A stretch of 64,000 nt of DNA from Cymodocea nodosa (GCA_036874045.1 CM072335.1:15892001-15956000), one strand, 5' to 3'; counted from the first letter of the stretch, positions 23,407-34,267 are shown. The notes: a model not told the origin generated them from the letters alone. Made by a program: numbers and translations.

Positions 23407-23649
23407 TGTGCTGAATGAAAATAATCATATTTGCTCAATTACTATTGCTTGTGAAAAGAAATTAAAATCATCAATTAATACAGAAAAAGCTTACTGATAT
23501 AAATACTTGTCTGTATTGGATCTGAAGTTAATAACTAGTCATTTTGTTGCATTAATTTCTCATTTAGCTAAACGTTAAGTTAACGTGTGTTTTTATTGAA
23601 AAGCATGATATGTTTTAATGTTATATCTTCTGTATCATGAACAGTGCAC

Positions 23650-24180
23650 GTTTAGACAACTCGTTAAGTTAGAGTTTTGTTTGTATAGAGGTCACATGAG
23701 AACTCGTTAAGTTAGAGGCTTAAAGGTTAAAATAGGTCACGTGATAACTCGTTAAGTTAGTGAGTAAAAGAAGAGACGAACTCGTTAAGTTATTGTTATA
23801 CACGTGGTGAAATTATAAGTTACGAATGTTGTATTGTATCACGTGAGGTGCACATGTTTAACTCGTTAAGTTAACATAACTAAACGCGTTGAGTTGCTAT
23901 ATTGAACACTAAGGCAACGCGTTAGGTTAGCGTTATAAACTTAAGTTGTTATTTTTGCACGTAGTAAAATTCTTATTATAAAAACATTTGTTTATTATTG
24001 GTTCGTTGAGTTATCATAACACAACGGAGATGGTTCATTGAGATAGCATAGCACCACGAACTTAGTTCGTTGAGTTAGCTACAATACTTGTCACGTGAAA
24101 TAGCACATGGTGAACTCGTCAAGTTAGAAACGTTAAGTTATATATATATACTTGTGTTACTCGTTTAGTTAACATTAAAG
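23650..24180 (+). promoter_or_regulatory. U3 motif array of LTR-B
   Basis: I count ten CGNNNAGTTA sites (for example 23662-23671, in the CTCGTTAAGTTA dialect), interleaved with CACGTG-type G-boxes near 23735, 23802, 23840 and 24088. The array ends about 220 bases ahead of the TATA box, where a U3 enhancer is expected. Confidence 0.6.
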
Positions 24181-24395
24181 TAACAACTTCTTATTACACT
24201 GATGAAAAATTTTTGGACAAGAAAGTTTATTTTCAGGAAATTTTTCAAAGATCCAGGACTGATGATTAAAGAAAATTTGAAATATAAACGTGGGTTAGAA
24301 CGTGTGTGTTTCGATGAAGGAAAAAGAAAAGACGTGGAGAAGTGGAAAACTGGTAGTGGTTAAACGTGAAGGATATGCATGAAATGAAGATACAG

Positions 24396-24402
24396 TATAA
24401 AA
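24396..24402 (+). promoter_or_regulatory. TATA box of LTR-B
   Basis: TATAAAAGG, kept or slightly altered in the antisense LTR-B copies. Confidence 0.6.
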
Positions 24403-24961
24403 GGCATAGAATTCTCGTTAATCAATTTATCCTAGCACACCAAAAAGAAAAATCTTTTCAAGGATCAAACCATCCATGCACACTTAAAGAAAAATCTTTT
24501 TCAGGGATCAAAAACACCTCTTCGGGAAAAATCTCAAGTGGAAGAAAGTTCAGTGAAGCATAAAAAGGTAAGATTTTTGTCACTGAAGATTAGAATTATC
24601 AGAAGAAAGCAAATTCGGTGAAGCATGAAAAGACAAGATATTCGTCACTGAAGAATTGCTGAAGAAGAAAAAGAAGAAGAAGAAAGATCTCAAATAGGGA
24701 GAAAAGTTTTAAACTCCGCAAATTAGTTTTCTCTATGTGTAGTTATGAAATTGTTTAGATGATACATGGTATTGAAATATAATTGCATCTACAATTTCTG
24801 AGGAGAATTGAATTGTATATTGTAATTGAAACCTTGAATAAAAATGATTTTATGAAAACAATGTCTAGACTTGTTTTTGAGTTTTAAAGTTTCAATTATA
24901 TTTCTGAAAATATTAAAAATACACAATTCACCCCCCTCTTGTGTAGCCATATGATCCTACA

Positions 24962-25654
24962 TAAACTCATGAAATTCAGAAAAACATAAGATACTATATC
25001 TAGATTTGCATAAATAGTAAATTCAATAGCATCTCATATAGCATTCTAAATATAACATTCAAGCAGTTTATAAAAATTTTACAGTCTCAATTATCGGATA
25101 GTTACAGCAAGTTCATAAAAATTTTCAATTTCCTCAAAACTTGGCAGTACTATTTTAATTTCTTTAATTAACAAACTTACATGGCTGTTACTTCAATTAC
25201 CTCCCCCCCATACCTACATTTTGCATTGTCCTCAATGTAAAAGATTTGACAATAAGTACAGTAATTGTAGTAGGCATGAATATAGTTTTGCTTGATTTAA
25301 AATTGAGGATGAGTAATTAGTTACATACCTTGTTTCATTTGTATCTCCTTCTGCATATTCCAATTTTTTATTCTGAAAAACTTTTCATTCACAAATAAAA
25401 GCAAAATATAAAACAAAATAACATTTAACAGATATTAATAAATCAGTGTCTTGTGTGGAACCCAGGCTCTTATGCCTTTGGTGGCTCACAAGCAAGCCAG
25501 TTGGTTTCCCAGAACAGATACCAATAAACTGGATTGATATTTTTTTTTTTTTTTTCTTTTATAAAATAAAAATGAAAACTATAAAAAAATTTCTCTTTTT
25601 TTTTTTAACAATAAATGCAGAATACACACAACATTAAACACACAAAATCACAGC
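24962..25654 (-). other. 3' tail of element F
   Basis: Non-coding. It contains the hairpin box (25203-25237), a T-run near 25541-25557 (+) and a few TAACTATCCGAT-type motifs near 25085. It breaks off at the LTR-B end at 24961. Part of it is colinear with the K fragment at 63892-64000. Confidence 0.5.
25203..25237 (-). other. Conserved hairpin and G-tract box (F)
   Basis: CATTGAGGACAATG (25224-25237, minus strand) is followed by a seven-G tract, as in A and K. Confidence 0.55.
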
Positions 25655-26794
25655 TTAAGAACATGATTGAAAAGTAGAAACAAATGGAATAAATGTTTCA
25701 GTCCAAGCAAACTTTTTAGGCATAGTTCTTCTTGCTATTAATTCTATTTTAATGTAGTTCTTGTTCCTTCTTAATTTGTAAACATGTAATATATTATAAA
25801 TTCCAAATATGAGTGTATTACCATTGATGATATGTAATGCAGAAAGGGATCCTTTTTGGTTCCAAGGTAATGTAGCAGTTTCTATTTCTACATCTATTTC
25901 AATATACTCCTCTTCCCACTTCCATTCATTTATGTCTTCCATAATCCATATTTGAAATTTCATCAGTTCATCCCACCATCTTATCAGACATAAAGTAGGA
26001 TCATCTTCTTCATTACACCACATTCCTATTTGAATTTCATTAAATTCTGCAGATGGTGGTTTAGCTATGTCACTCGGTACAGGTAAAATTTCTATATATT
26101 CATCATAACTATCTATGCTCACTATGTATAAATCAGATCCATATGCTAATGATATCTCTGTGACTAGATATATATATCCATCAAGTATGACATGTGTTTG
26201 GTTAATTAATGATTTCTGTCCTAGATATATTATAATATTTTCATTCCAAGATCTGTTTAGAAAATTACACACACTTAAGCGTAAATCTTCACCCCAATTT
26301 CCTGTAGGTCTCCAATAATATAATTTTTCAGGAATTGCAAAATTTTTATCAAAAAATATTAAAGCTGACCCACAATTTACATTTGGTGCTTCAAATCTAT
26401 TAGGTCTTCCTATATTCCATTCTTCTCCTGTTATAGGATTTCTTATCAAAATATCAGGTAATAATAAACTTGCATACCTTGGTCTCGTCTTATATATGAT
26501 TAATCCTTCATCTATCCCCATAATATGATTTATTCCTTCTAATGCATTGGGTGGAATTCCAGTAGTTTCTTCCATAGCCAGATATTCATGGGTATTTGAA
26601 CTACGATTAAATGACCTCCATATGAATCCATCTCTAATCTTAGTCATTTTTGTAGCTTGTAGTTCCTGAAAATATTTTTCTTCAATACAGTCTTTAATTT
26701 CCTTTGATACACAACATAGCCTGCACAGATCTTTAGTTGACAAGTTACTTAGTACTTCCCTTAGTGCATCCAATGGTAATTGCATCAATTCCAT
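25655..26794 (-). CDS. F-box protein carried in element F
   Basis: 379 residues, ATG at 26794, no stop or frameshift. Residues ~5-40 form an F-box (LPLDALREVLSNL, then KDLCRLCCVSKEIKDCI), which in plants binds SKP1/ASK in SCF ubiquitin ligases. The rest looks like an F-box-associated, beta-rich substrate domain with the Trp- and Gly-containing blocks GEEWNIGRPNR and YYWRPTGNWGEDLRLSVC, and no Kelch or LRR repeats that I can recognise. It lies 208 bases after the capsid gene stop, same strand, and 0.4 kb before the Athila hairpin box. Neighbouring cistrons carry one to nine stops, so its integrity suggests selection or late capture. It could instead be a host F-box gene trapped between element fragments. 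The substrate is unknown. Confidence 0.85.
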   Translation of the reverse strand: MELMQLPLDALREVLSNLSTKDLCRLCCVSKEIKDCIEEKYFQELQATKMTKIRDGFIWRSFNRSSNTHEYLAMEETTGIPPNALEGINHIMGIDEGLIIYKTRPRYASLLLPDILIRNPITGEEWNIGRPNRFEAPNVNCGSALIFFDKNFAIPEKLYYWRPTGNWGEDLRLSVCNFLNRSWNENIIIYLGQKSLINQTHVILDGYIYLVTEISLAYGSDLYIVSIDSYDEYIEILPVPSDIAKPPSAEFNEIQIGMWCNEEDDPTLCLIRWWDELMKFQIWIMEDINEWKWEEEYIEIDVEIETATLPWNQKGSLSALHIINGNTLIFGIYNILHVYKLRRNKNYIKIELIARRTMPKKFAWTETFIPFVSTFQSCS

Positions 26795-26803
26795 TTGTCG
26801 ATT

Positions 26804-26977
26804 CTGTAAAACACAAATAAAAATTTAGTAGAAACAAAAATTTAGCAGAGACAAAAATTAACATAACTACTGCACACCCTCGTGGAGTTAAGGCATAACT
26901 CAACGGACTAAGTTCGTTGAGTTAAAAATTAACTCTACGATACTATTAACTAAAAATAAAAAAACATATATACATAC
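26804..26977 (-). promoter_or_regulatory. Motif array / possible intron ahead of the F-box gene
   Basis: Four motif copies lie within about 60 bases (26878-26940): CGTGGAGTTA, TAACTCAACG, CGTTGAGTTA, TAACTCTACG. The segment also starts with a good donor, GTATGT (26977-26972), and ends with a pyrimidine-rich stretch and TTTTACAG (to 26804), nine bases before the F-box ATG. So it could be an intron with an enhancer, a promoter, or both. Confidence 0.35.
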
Positions 26978-27002
26978 AGATAGTTGCTTCAGATATGCTG
27001 CT

Positions 27003-28190
27003 TCATTCAGCTGCCCTCCTAGAAGAGATATCAATTTCATTAACCGTTCTATTGACATGATTAGGTATAGCTTGTATTGGCAATCCTCTAGTAGGTCTAA
27101 CTTCCATTGGTTCCTTCTGTCTAAGTGATATATTTCTATTCTGATTTTGAATTGCAGCATTTCCAAATATAAATTCTAGACGATTGTTTACTTGTTGGAT
27201 TATCTTTTCTAATTTCTCTATTTTAGATCCTTGTTCAATTAATACTTCATAACTTATGTTCTTCTCATTTATATTTTCTCCTCCCTGGAAATTGTTGTTT
27301 CTCCAAGATAAATTCGAGTGATTTCTCCAATTAAGATGATAAGAATTTCCCAAGTTATCTCTCTGGTTTCTAGCATAAATAATATCTAAGTCATTTATGT
27401 TTGCATTCTTTTCTACTAGCTTTTGATTTAATGATAACTCTTCTATTTTCTTTGTTAATTCATTTAATTTCACCTCAAGCATAGTATTGGAATCTATTTC
27501 ATGCATTCCTCTTGGCAATTTTCTTTTATCTGCAATAGCTTCAGCCGAATTTTCCCACAGTGTAGTTCTTTTTGCAAAATTCTCTAAATATGCCCATGCT
27601 TCTTCACTACATAATTTTAAAAATCCATTTTGACAAGTAGATTCTAATAAAGATTTTGTTGAAACATCTATGCCTTCATAAATTATACCTATTAGTTGTG
27701 CTTTACTCATTGCATGATGTGGACATTGAGTTAGTAAATCTTTAAATCTTTCAAAATATTTCCAGAATGATTCACCCTGTTTTTGGCTACACATTAATAT
27801 TTCTTTCTTCTTTTTAATCATTTGATGTGTTGGATAATATTTTTCTAGAAAAACAGAGCAAAATTCAGTCAATGTAGAAATTGAATCAGGCGACAGAGTA
27901 TATAACCATCTCTTAGTTGTGTCTTTTAAAGAAAAAGGGATATATCTAAGTTTAATAGCATCTATACTCATATTCGGCATTTTCATCATTTGACAAACTT
28001 CGTTAAATTCTCTAAGGAAATAATAGGCATCATCTCTTTCTAATCAATGAAAATGTGGTAATTGACTAATATAATTAGATTTCAGTTCAAACCTATCTCC
28101 CTCAAAGTTTGGCAATCGAATACAAGAAGGTACATCAATTAATTCAGGATACAGAATATCTCTTAATGGTTTTTCTACTAGAGCAGTCAT
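27003..28190 (-). pseudogene. Separate gag capsid gene of element F (one stop)
   Basis: From ATG 28190 the frame runs to TGA at 27003 with one internal TGA (28044-28046). It carries the Athila-type retrotransposon gag (capsid) domain: IRLPNFEGDRFEL, YIPFSLKDTTKRWLYTL, FLEKYYPTHQ and FERFKDLLTQCPHHAM. A coiled-coil-rich tail follows (VKLNELTKKIEELSLNQKL; GSKIEKLEKIIQQVNNRLEF). No zinc knuckle follows; that domain starts the polyprotein at 38912 instead. The product would assemble the virus-like particle. It lies downstream of the aORF and upstream of the F-box gene. An alternative is that it belongs to a different element whose pol was lost, but the complementary domain split argues for one system. 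Confidence 0.8.
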
Positions 28191-28499
28191 CTTTACATTC
28201 TCTTTTAAAGAAAGGTTAGCTACACCCCAAAGAATTTCGTTAAAGTTTAGTTCAGAAAATTTTTCAGTACTCCTCTACAATGAAAATTCCTGGGTAGGTG
28301 TTCTTATTAATCATTTAGTGCTTAGAAAACGAGTTCATGTGCTCATAAATAAATAGCAGAAGATTAATTATATACCAGTCTGAAGCTTTCCATTCAATAA
28401 ATATTTATTGTCGGATGAAGTTGAATCAGCTGCTTCTCCTTCCAGTTTCTCCAACGCATTCTCCTTTCTTTTAAAAGTGCTGGTAACTCGTAAATAACA

Positions 28500-28870
28500 T
28501 TCTATTTTATATATATACTGCGCATCCATAAAGTGAATAAATCTCGTTGCAAGAACGTGGCTTGCAACATGCATTGTGGTTCCTGTTTATATGGGTACGT
28601 GTACCACTACTAATTTCAAATTTGGTAACCGCTAAACTGACGAAGTTTCGTTCGTGGTTAAAAGAATAACCGTTCTGCTTAATCCACAAACTAACCTCGT
28701 TGAGTTGTAGAAAACTCAACAGAATACAGTCGGTTATTGTTGCTAACTCCACGGACTAACTTCGTTGAGTTACAGATAACTCAACGGAGTGACTTTATAT
28801 TATATTACTAACCTCGTGGAGTTACGGTTAACTCAACGGACTTACTTCATTGAGTTAACACTTGGTAACA
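28500..28870 (-). promoter_or_regulatory. Promoter-like module ahead of the capsid gene
   Basis: About five intact and several decayed motifs (TAACTCCACG, CGTTGAGTTA, TAACTCAACG, CGTGGAGTTA) at 28690-28862 are followed on the minus strand by a strong TATA box, TATATATATAAAA (28505-28517), about 315 bases ahead of the capsid ATG. A short leader with a possible intron lies between. Confidence 0.5.
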
Positions 28871-29285
28871 TCTAAGTTTAACTCTCGTAAGTTCCTCTCT
28901 ATTCTTTTTTTCTTTTTCATTCTGCTAACTGAAATAAAGTTAAATCTGTCATTAATGCATCATTCTAATTAAAATATGTTTAAATCTAAGCATTATATAA
29001 GGATTTAACTTGCAGGTCATTTTATGTTATGCAGAATTTACATTTTACCTTGCAACATGTAGAAATTTTTAAGCAATTATCCTGTCATTCAGCAAATTGT
29101 AAATCTATTACATATTCATAAAGTTTCACAAATTACATAATATTCAATAAATTCCATTCATTTCACATCCAAAACATGTATGAAAATAGCATCTGAAAAA
29201 TTATATTCATTAATATGAATCAATTACATTACAAGTACATCATACAATTTCATACAATTTTACATAAGTAGACGAACAATACAAT
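28871..29285 (-). other. Spacer after the aORF of F
   Basis: AT-rich 3' flank of the aORF. No gene, motif cluster or repeat stands out. Confidence 0.4.
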
Positions 29286-31496
29286 TTAATCTCTATACCT
29301 AAGTTCATCTACTTCCTTCTGGAGTTTTTCTAATTGAAGCTCTAATTGATTAATCCTCTCTACTACTCCTGTAATTCCTCTAGAAGGTACAGCTAGTTCT
29401 GCAGCTATAAAATTTCTATATTCTTTCACTGAAATGGTTCTTGATCTGATCCTTTTTGATGTCCATTTAGTGAAATCGATACAGTCCGCCATCAGCAATG
29501 GAATCAAATCTCCATAAAATAATTTCTTCTTCACTGTTTTCAGCTTGGAGATAAAAACTACAGACCAATTTATTTGGATCTTATTTACAACTGCATATGT
29601 GGCCCATTTGACAAATTGACTTAATTCTATATCATGGCCCTATTGTTGATAGACATTCTTAATCAGAATGTTAGCTACCATGTGTGCTTTACCATTTAAA
29701 TGCTTCAATCTGTTTAATAATGGTACACCAGGATTGATAGCTAAACAATCCTTAATTTGTTGTTCTATCCATTCAACTGCAGTTGTATCTTCCAAAATTG
29801 TTATTCCTTCATTCTTTAAACCAAAAATATTGTCGAGAAGCTTTGGTGTTATCTGTACATCAGCTTCCTCCACGTTTGAAATTAGTCCTCCTTCTCTTTC
29901 TCTCAAATTAGCATAAAAGCAAGGCACTAAATTCTCATATACTGCAAGCCCTCTTTCTTGAGATATAAATTGCAGTAGACCTTAGAATTCAAATAGATCT
30001 TTGATTTCTTGCATTCCATCCTAATTTACTGGTCTATTGTAAATAATGTCGTAACCCCTTATTTCTTGGTATTTGGTATAAGCTTCCTGACTACAAAAAT
30101 GTACTTCATTCAAAATTGTTGTTTCAGTCGGGTCAGGAAGGTGACTTTGTTGCTCTAGAGGGGTTTGCTCTTGCTCTTCCTCTTCTATAGGCTGCATTTG
30201 AATATTTTCTATAGATTCCTAAATTTCTATTTCTATTTGTGTTAGTGGTGGTGAGCCGGTAGAGCTCTCCACTCTGTCTTGAATTCTTTCGATAAATTGC
30301 TGAAGAGTTTCTTGTTCTTCAATAAAATTTGTGAAATTATTTTTGTCCAAATGGCTTCTTTCAGCCTCTTCATTTTCTGCTCTTTCTTGCTCCTCCTCAC
30401 TACCAATCTGTTCTGTTACTGTTCTTTCTGATTCTGTAACAGATTGAGATGGAGTCACAGGCAATTCAGTTTCTGCCCTAATTTCTATTTCTTCTTGTAT
30501 AGGCTGCAAACTAATTTCAGCCTAATTTTTTTCTTTTCTTTGCTCCTCCTCAAATTCGAATAGCAGGTTAATAAAAATCTGCTCCACAGGCCCTGTAAAA
30601 ATTGGTACTTCAAATTTAATTTCCTCATATTCAGGCACTTTTTCTTTTCCTTTCTTTTTTCTGATTAGTTGTGTCTATTCTTCCTCTTCATCTTCTGAAA
30701 TTAAATCTACAAAAATAGGTTCTACAGGCCTTCGAGCCACAAGTACTAGCTCTTCCTGTTTAACTTTTTTTATAACTACTGGTCTCGAAGGACCAGCTTC
30801 ATCTCCTTTTGCAGCAGGTTTGGCAGCAGTTCTGACAGTACCTTCGTGATGCTGTTCCAATTTGATTTTATATTGGGCTTTCAACTTTTCTGCAGCTCTC
30901 TTTTTGTAAAGTGCATCAAACACTAGGTGTGCTTTGGCCACTGCCAAATCTTCTGATTCTCCTTGGTTCTTCCCAACTTGAACCAGTTCTGCAAATTCTT
31001 TTATTTCTTCTTCAATCGAAGGCCCCATCATTTCTGCTCGTGCCAACTGCTTAAATGGTGGAACTGAAGGTCCAGGCTGCTACTCCTCAGGAACAGGTCT
31101 TTCAGCAGTCAGCTCCTCTTGTCCTTTAGTTGCCTCTTGTTGTTCCTGCCGCCATATTTCCCAACTTCCACGACCAGCAATGCACCTTTTGAACCATAAT
31201 CTGGCCTTGCGATGGATTAGCTCTAGGGCTACTTAATTGTTCGGCCAGATTTTTCTTTCTTTACTAACTGCAATTTCTATTGCTACTCTGATTCATGTCT
31301 CCATTATTTGAGGTATTTGTATACCACAATCTACTAATATTCTTCTTACTCTAAAAAGTTCAGATTCTATCCTCTGTAACTCTTCTTCTCTCGTCGTATT
31401 TTTGATCTTCTGCCGCGTGTGCCATTCTTCTGATTCTCTCAGAAATTCTGATGTATCAACAGCCTCTTCCCAGAATTCAGGTGTCATCTTCCTCAT
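29286..31496 (-). pseudogene. Accessory ORF (aORF) of element F
   Basis: From ATG 31496 (MRKMTPEFWEE) to TAA 29286 I find one continuous reading frame of 736 codons with about nine in-frame stops and no frameshift. The stops are mostly TAG and each is one C-to-T change from Gln or Arg. The N-terminal part is helical and charged, the middle very acidic (LISEDEEEE) and Pro/Glu-rich. The conserved domain at about 29300-30000 has FEF-GLLQF, FYANL and NIFGLKNEGI. The C-terminus is a coiled coil (INQLELQLEKLQKEVDEL). It is homologous to the aORFs of B and E. It resembles the plant transposon-associated protein family rather than a known enzyme; function unknown. Confidence 0.72.
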
Positions 31497-31504
31497 CGTG
31501 GAGT

Positions 31505-33662
31505 TATATGTAATACTTTTATGTGTTATTAAAATAATGGCAAAAGCGCAAATTTTACATTTATAACCGCAAGTGCATGGTGCCCATTGTAATAAGTATG
31601 TGCAAGTACGGGTCGAATCCACAAGGAGTTTGTCTTAAATAATTTTATTAAAATGATTATCCGATTAAATATCCACATTAAACTAATTCATAATTAAACT
31701 CTAATTACTTAATATTAATATAAAAAATTTGTAGCACAATTAAGGTTTATAAGATTACCCCAAAATCCAATTAGTTATGATAAGATATTTAAGAAATCAA
31801 TGAGTATTAATCCGGAAAGCACAGAATTTATGCTTGACTTTTAACTCCAATAACTTCCAACTTGAACGTTTAAAAAATCCAAAATAAATAACCTTGGAAA
31901 GATCCTCGGAATATCTTTCAAATGGCTGTAATTTCGTGGATTAAATCAACTTAAAACGCTGGCAATATCTTATTTAAGAAAGGGGCGCAGACGGTTATGG
32001 AAACTTTCCAAAAACGCACCTTCGGTTCAAAAATCAAATCTCTGTCAAATCTTCATGAAATGCTATGAAATAAGCACGCCTTGAAAGTAGATCCGTTACA
32101 CTAAAAAGAAAAATTTACAGAACTGAATTCCACAAAATACATTACGCAAGCACAGCATAGGCGTCGAGCTCAAAATTAGCACTCGACAAAGACTCAAAAC
32201 TGCTGATACCTTCACAAAATAAAATCAAAAATCTTCGGAAAACATTCTAAAAAATTCTAAAACTTTGTAAACTTATTCTACATTCATTATACTTACAAAA
32301 TGAAACAAAAAACGGAATTTATAGATGACGAACACGTAGATACAATTTGAAGAAAAACTACTAACAATCTGGCCATCTAAGAACGTAAAACTGCCTTCAC
32401 AATTCACATCATCACATTCATTCACACTAAACATATAATATGAACTCAATCCTGATATCAATTAACATCAAAACAGTATGTGATCTTTAATATAGAACAT
32501 TTGAAACAAAGATTTATGCATAGAATTTCGTCCTTCCACATACTCAAACTATACTCATACATATAAAATTGTAAAACATGAAAACTAGTATAAGGATCTC
32601 TCCTTTCCATCATACCTTTTAATCCTCCACGTTTCTTCAAGCAATGACTCCCCAAAGTCCTTGAAATCGATACTCCACAGGGCTGTCACCACCTGTAGCA
32701 CGTCCAAGTGAAGCTTCTAAGGTTGCCTTGAAGAAGAGTGGTGCACATCCTCAAGATCTTGCCTCCAAGACCCACAACTTTGGCTTCCACATCTAAGAAT
32801 GGTGCTTCTGATGACTCAACCCTGAAGATCCTAACCTTTTGCTCCACTCCAAATCAGTCACACGAGCCTCCCAATCCACCAAGATGAACGCCCAAGGAGA
32901 TCCTAACGTATGACCGTCTGAATTGAAGAGAAGGTGTCTTCTAGGAGGAGTGGAAGACGCCAAAGCTCACCATTCTTGAAGGGAGTTTGTTCATGATCAA
33001 GGGGAAGATGGGACTTTCCGAATGAAGATGCTGGAATGGCTGGAACCGCCGACTGCAATGTGTTGGAAGAGGAGGAGATAGTCTAGAATTGAGTGGTCAA
33101 ACACTTTAAATACTCTAAGCTTTTGTTGCTTGGGCTCTAATAAGTTGCATCCAATGGCCCACATTTTTTCCTCTTTAATCCACCTTGATTTCATGATTTA
33201 TTGACCTATAAAACTCAAAACCAAGTTGGATGCACATATACATTGAATATAAATCATATGATGCAAATATAGTATACATGCATGCATGAGTTGCCATATA
33301 TGGAAAGTTGCCAAATTAGGAAGGTTTTGGTCTACAACCTTTTCACATGTACATACATGAATTACTTAAAGTTCTTTAGTTTAACATCATATTTAAGTGA
33401 TTTGGCAATCATACAATGTATATAAAGTGATACATTAAAGAATTATAAGAATTATGTCTAATACAAGGGCTATTGACTAGGTGTTTAATTGATAAAGGAT
33501 AAATTTGTACATTATCAACTATTTAATCCCCAATTCATGCATATGTCTAAAAATATGATTTTCATGTAATCCTTTATAAGAACATATATAATGATGACTT
33601 ATAATCCTTAACATGCATGAATTAACATATATAAAATGCACAAATTGATACTTTACATTACA
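31505..33662 (-). mobile_element. LTR H (Athila/Tat-like), 3' end uncertain
   Basis: On the minus strand it starts TGTAATGTAAAG (33662), related to the start of LTR I (56575). Toward its end it has the CTTGTGGATTCGACCCGTAC block (near 31600-31625), as LTR I does near 58525. No primer site or internal region follows and I found no matching target duplication, so the left boundary is approximate. It lies between the promoter module and the ATG of the aORF of F. Confidence 0.6.
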
Positions 33663-34267
33663 CAACAACACAGAATCGCTCTGATTTCTACTATTCTAGA
33701 TTCTAAATGATTTGCCGAATAATACCTCCAAAACCCTAGGTTTTAGTTTAAATAAGCCCTAAGTTTAGGCGGGTAATCGGGTCATTTCCTAAACCAACTA
33801 TTACTATTTTATCTAAGGTTTTAGCTACAATACTCCATTGTGTTACAGTTAACTCAACAGAATAAGCTCGTTGACTAACTCAAGACTCAATAGAGTAAGC
33901 TCGTTGAGTTAAGCGTAACTCAACGGACTCCCCATACAAGCAAATATAATAATAAAAATATAACAAAGAATAGTTTTTCTTCTTTTTTTAACCAGTTTAA
34001 CCGATACTATGTTTCGGTCAGACCTAAATATTTTTTATTTTTTATTTTTTTTAATTTTTTTACCGATTTAACCGATACTATGTTTCGATCAGACCTAAAT
34101 ATTTTTTATTTTTTTTATTTTTTTGAAAATTAATATACATATTTTTTATGTTTCGGTCATACCGATGGATCTAATCGATTGAACCGCAACGATTTTTTAT
34201 GTTTTATATATATTTTAATGTTTTTGTTTTTTTTTTTATATATATAAACATAAAAACTGATTTCTCA
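33663..34267 (-). promoter_or_regulatory. Promoter-like module ahead of the aORF of F
   Basis: After the integrase stop come two ~70-base tandem copies with AACCGATACTATGTTTCGG and T-rich spacers (33990-34130, + strand). Motif copies follow at 33840-33930 (CGTTGAGTTA, TAACTCAACG), then a TATA-like TATTTAAA (near 33747-33754) and CCTAGGGTTTT. The order matches the module in B, apart from LTR H now separating it from the ATG. Confidence 0.45.

Larger units (their letters stand above)
14188..24961 (+). mobile_element. 3' LTR of element B (LTR-B), split by element A
   Basis: The LTR is 14188-14218 plus 23407-24961, interrupted by element A and one copy of its duplication TGTGC. It starts TGTTGAG and ends GATCCTACA after a CACCCCCCTCTTGTGTAG block. 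Antisense full-length copies at 45834-47446 and 59623-61334 show the empty site. The U3 part holds a motif array (23650-24180) and a TATA box (24396-24402). Confidence 0.85.

Noticed and set aside
23650..24180. CRISPR-like spaced repeats
   Set aside because: The repeats are short, degenerate, on both strands and irregularly spaced in a plant LTR; they are cis-motifs.
28368..28752. Small frames (68 and 81 codons) ahead of the capsid gene
   Set aside because: They fall in the promoter-like module and leader; no homology or conserved domain is visible.
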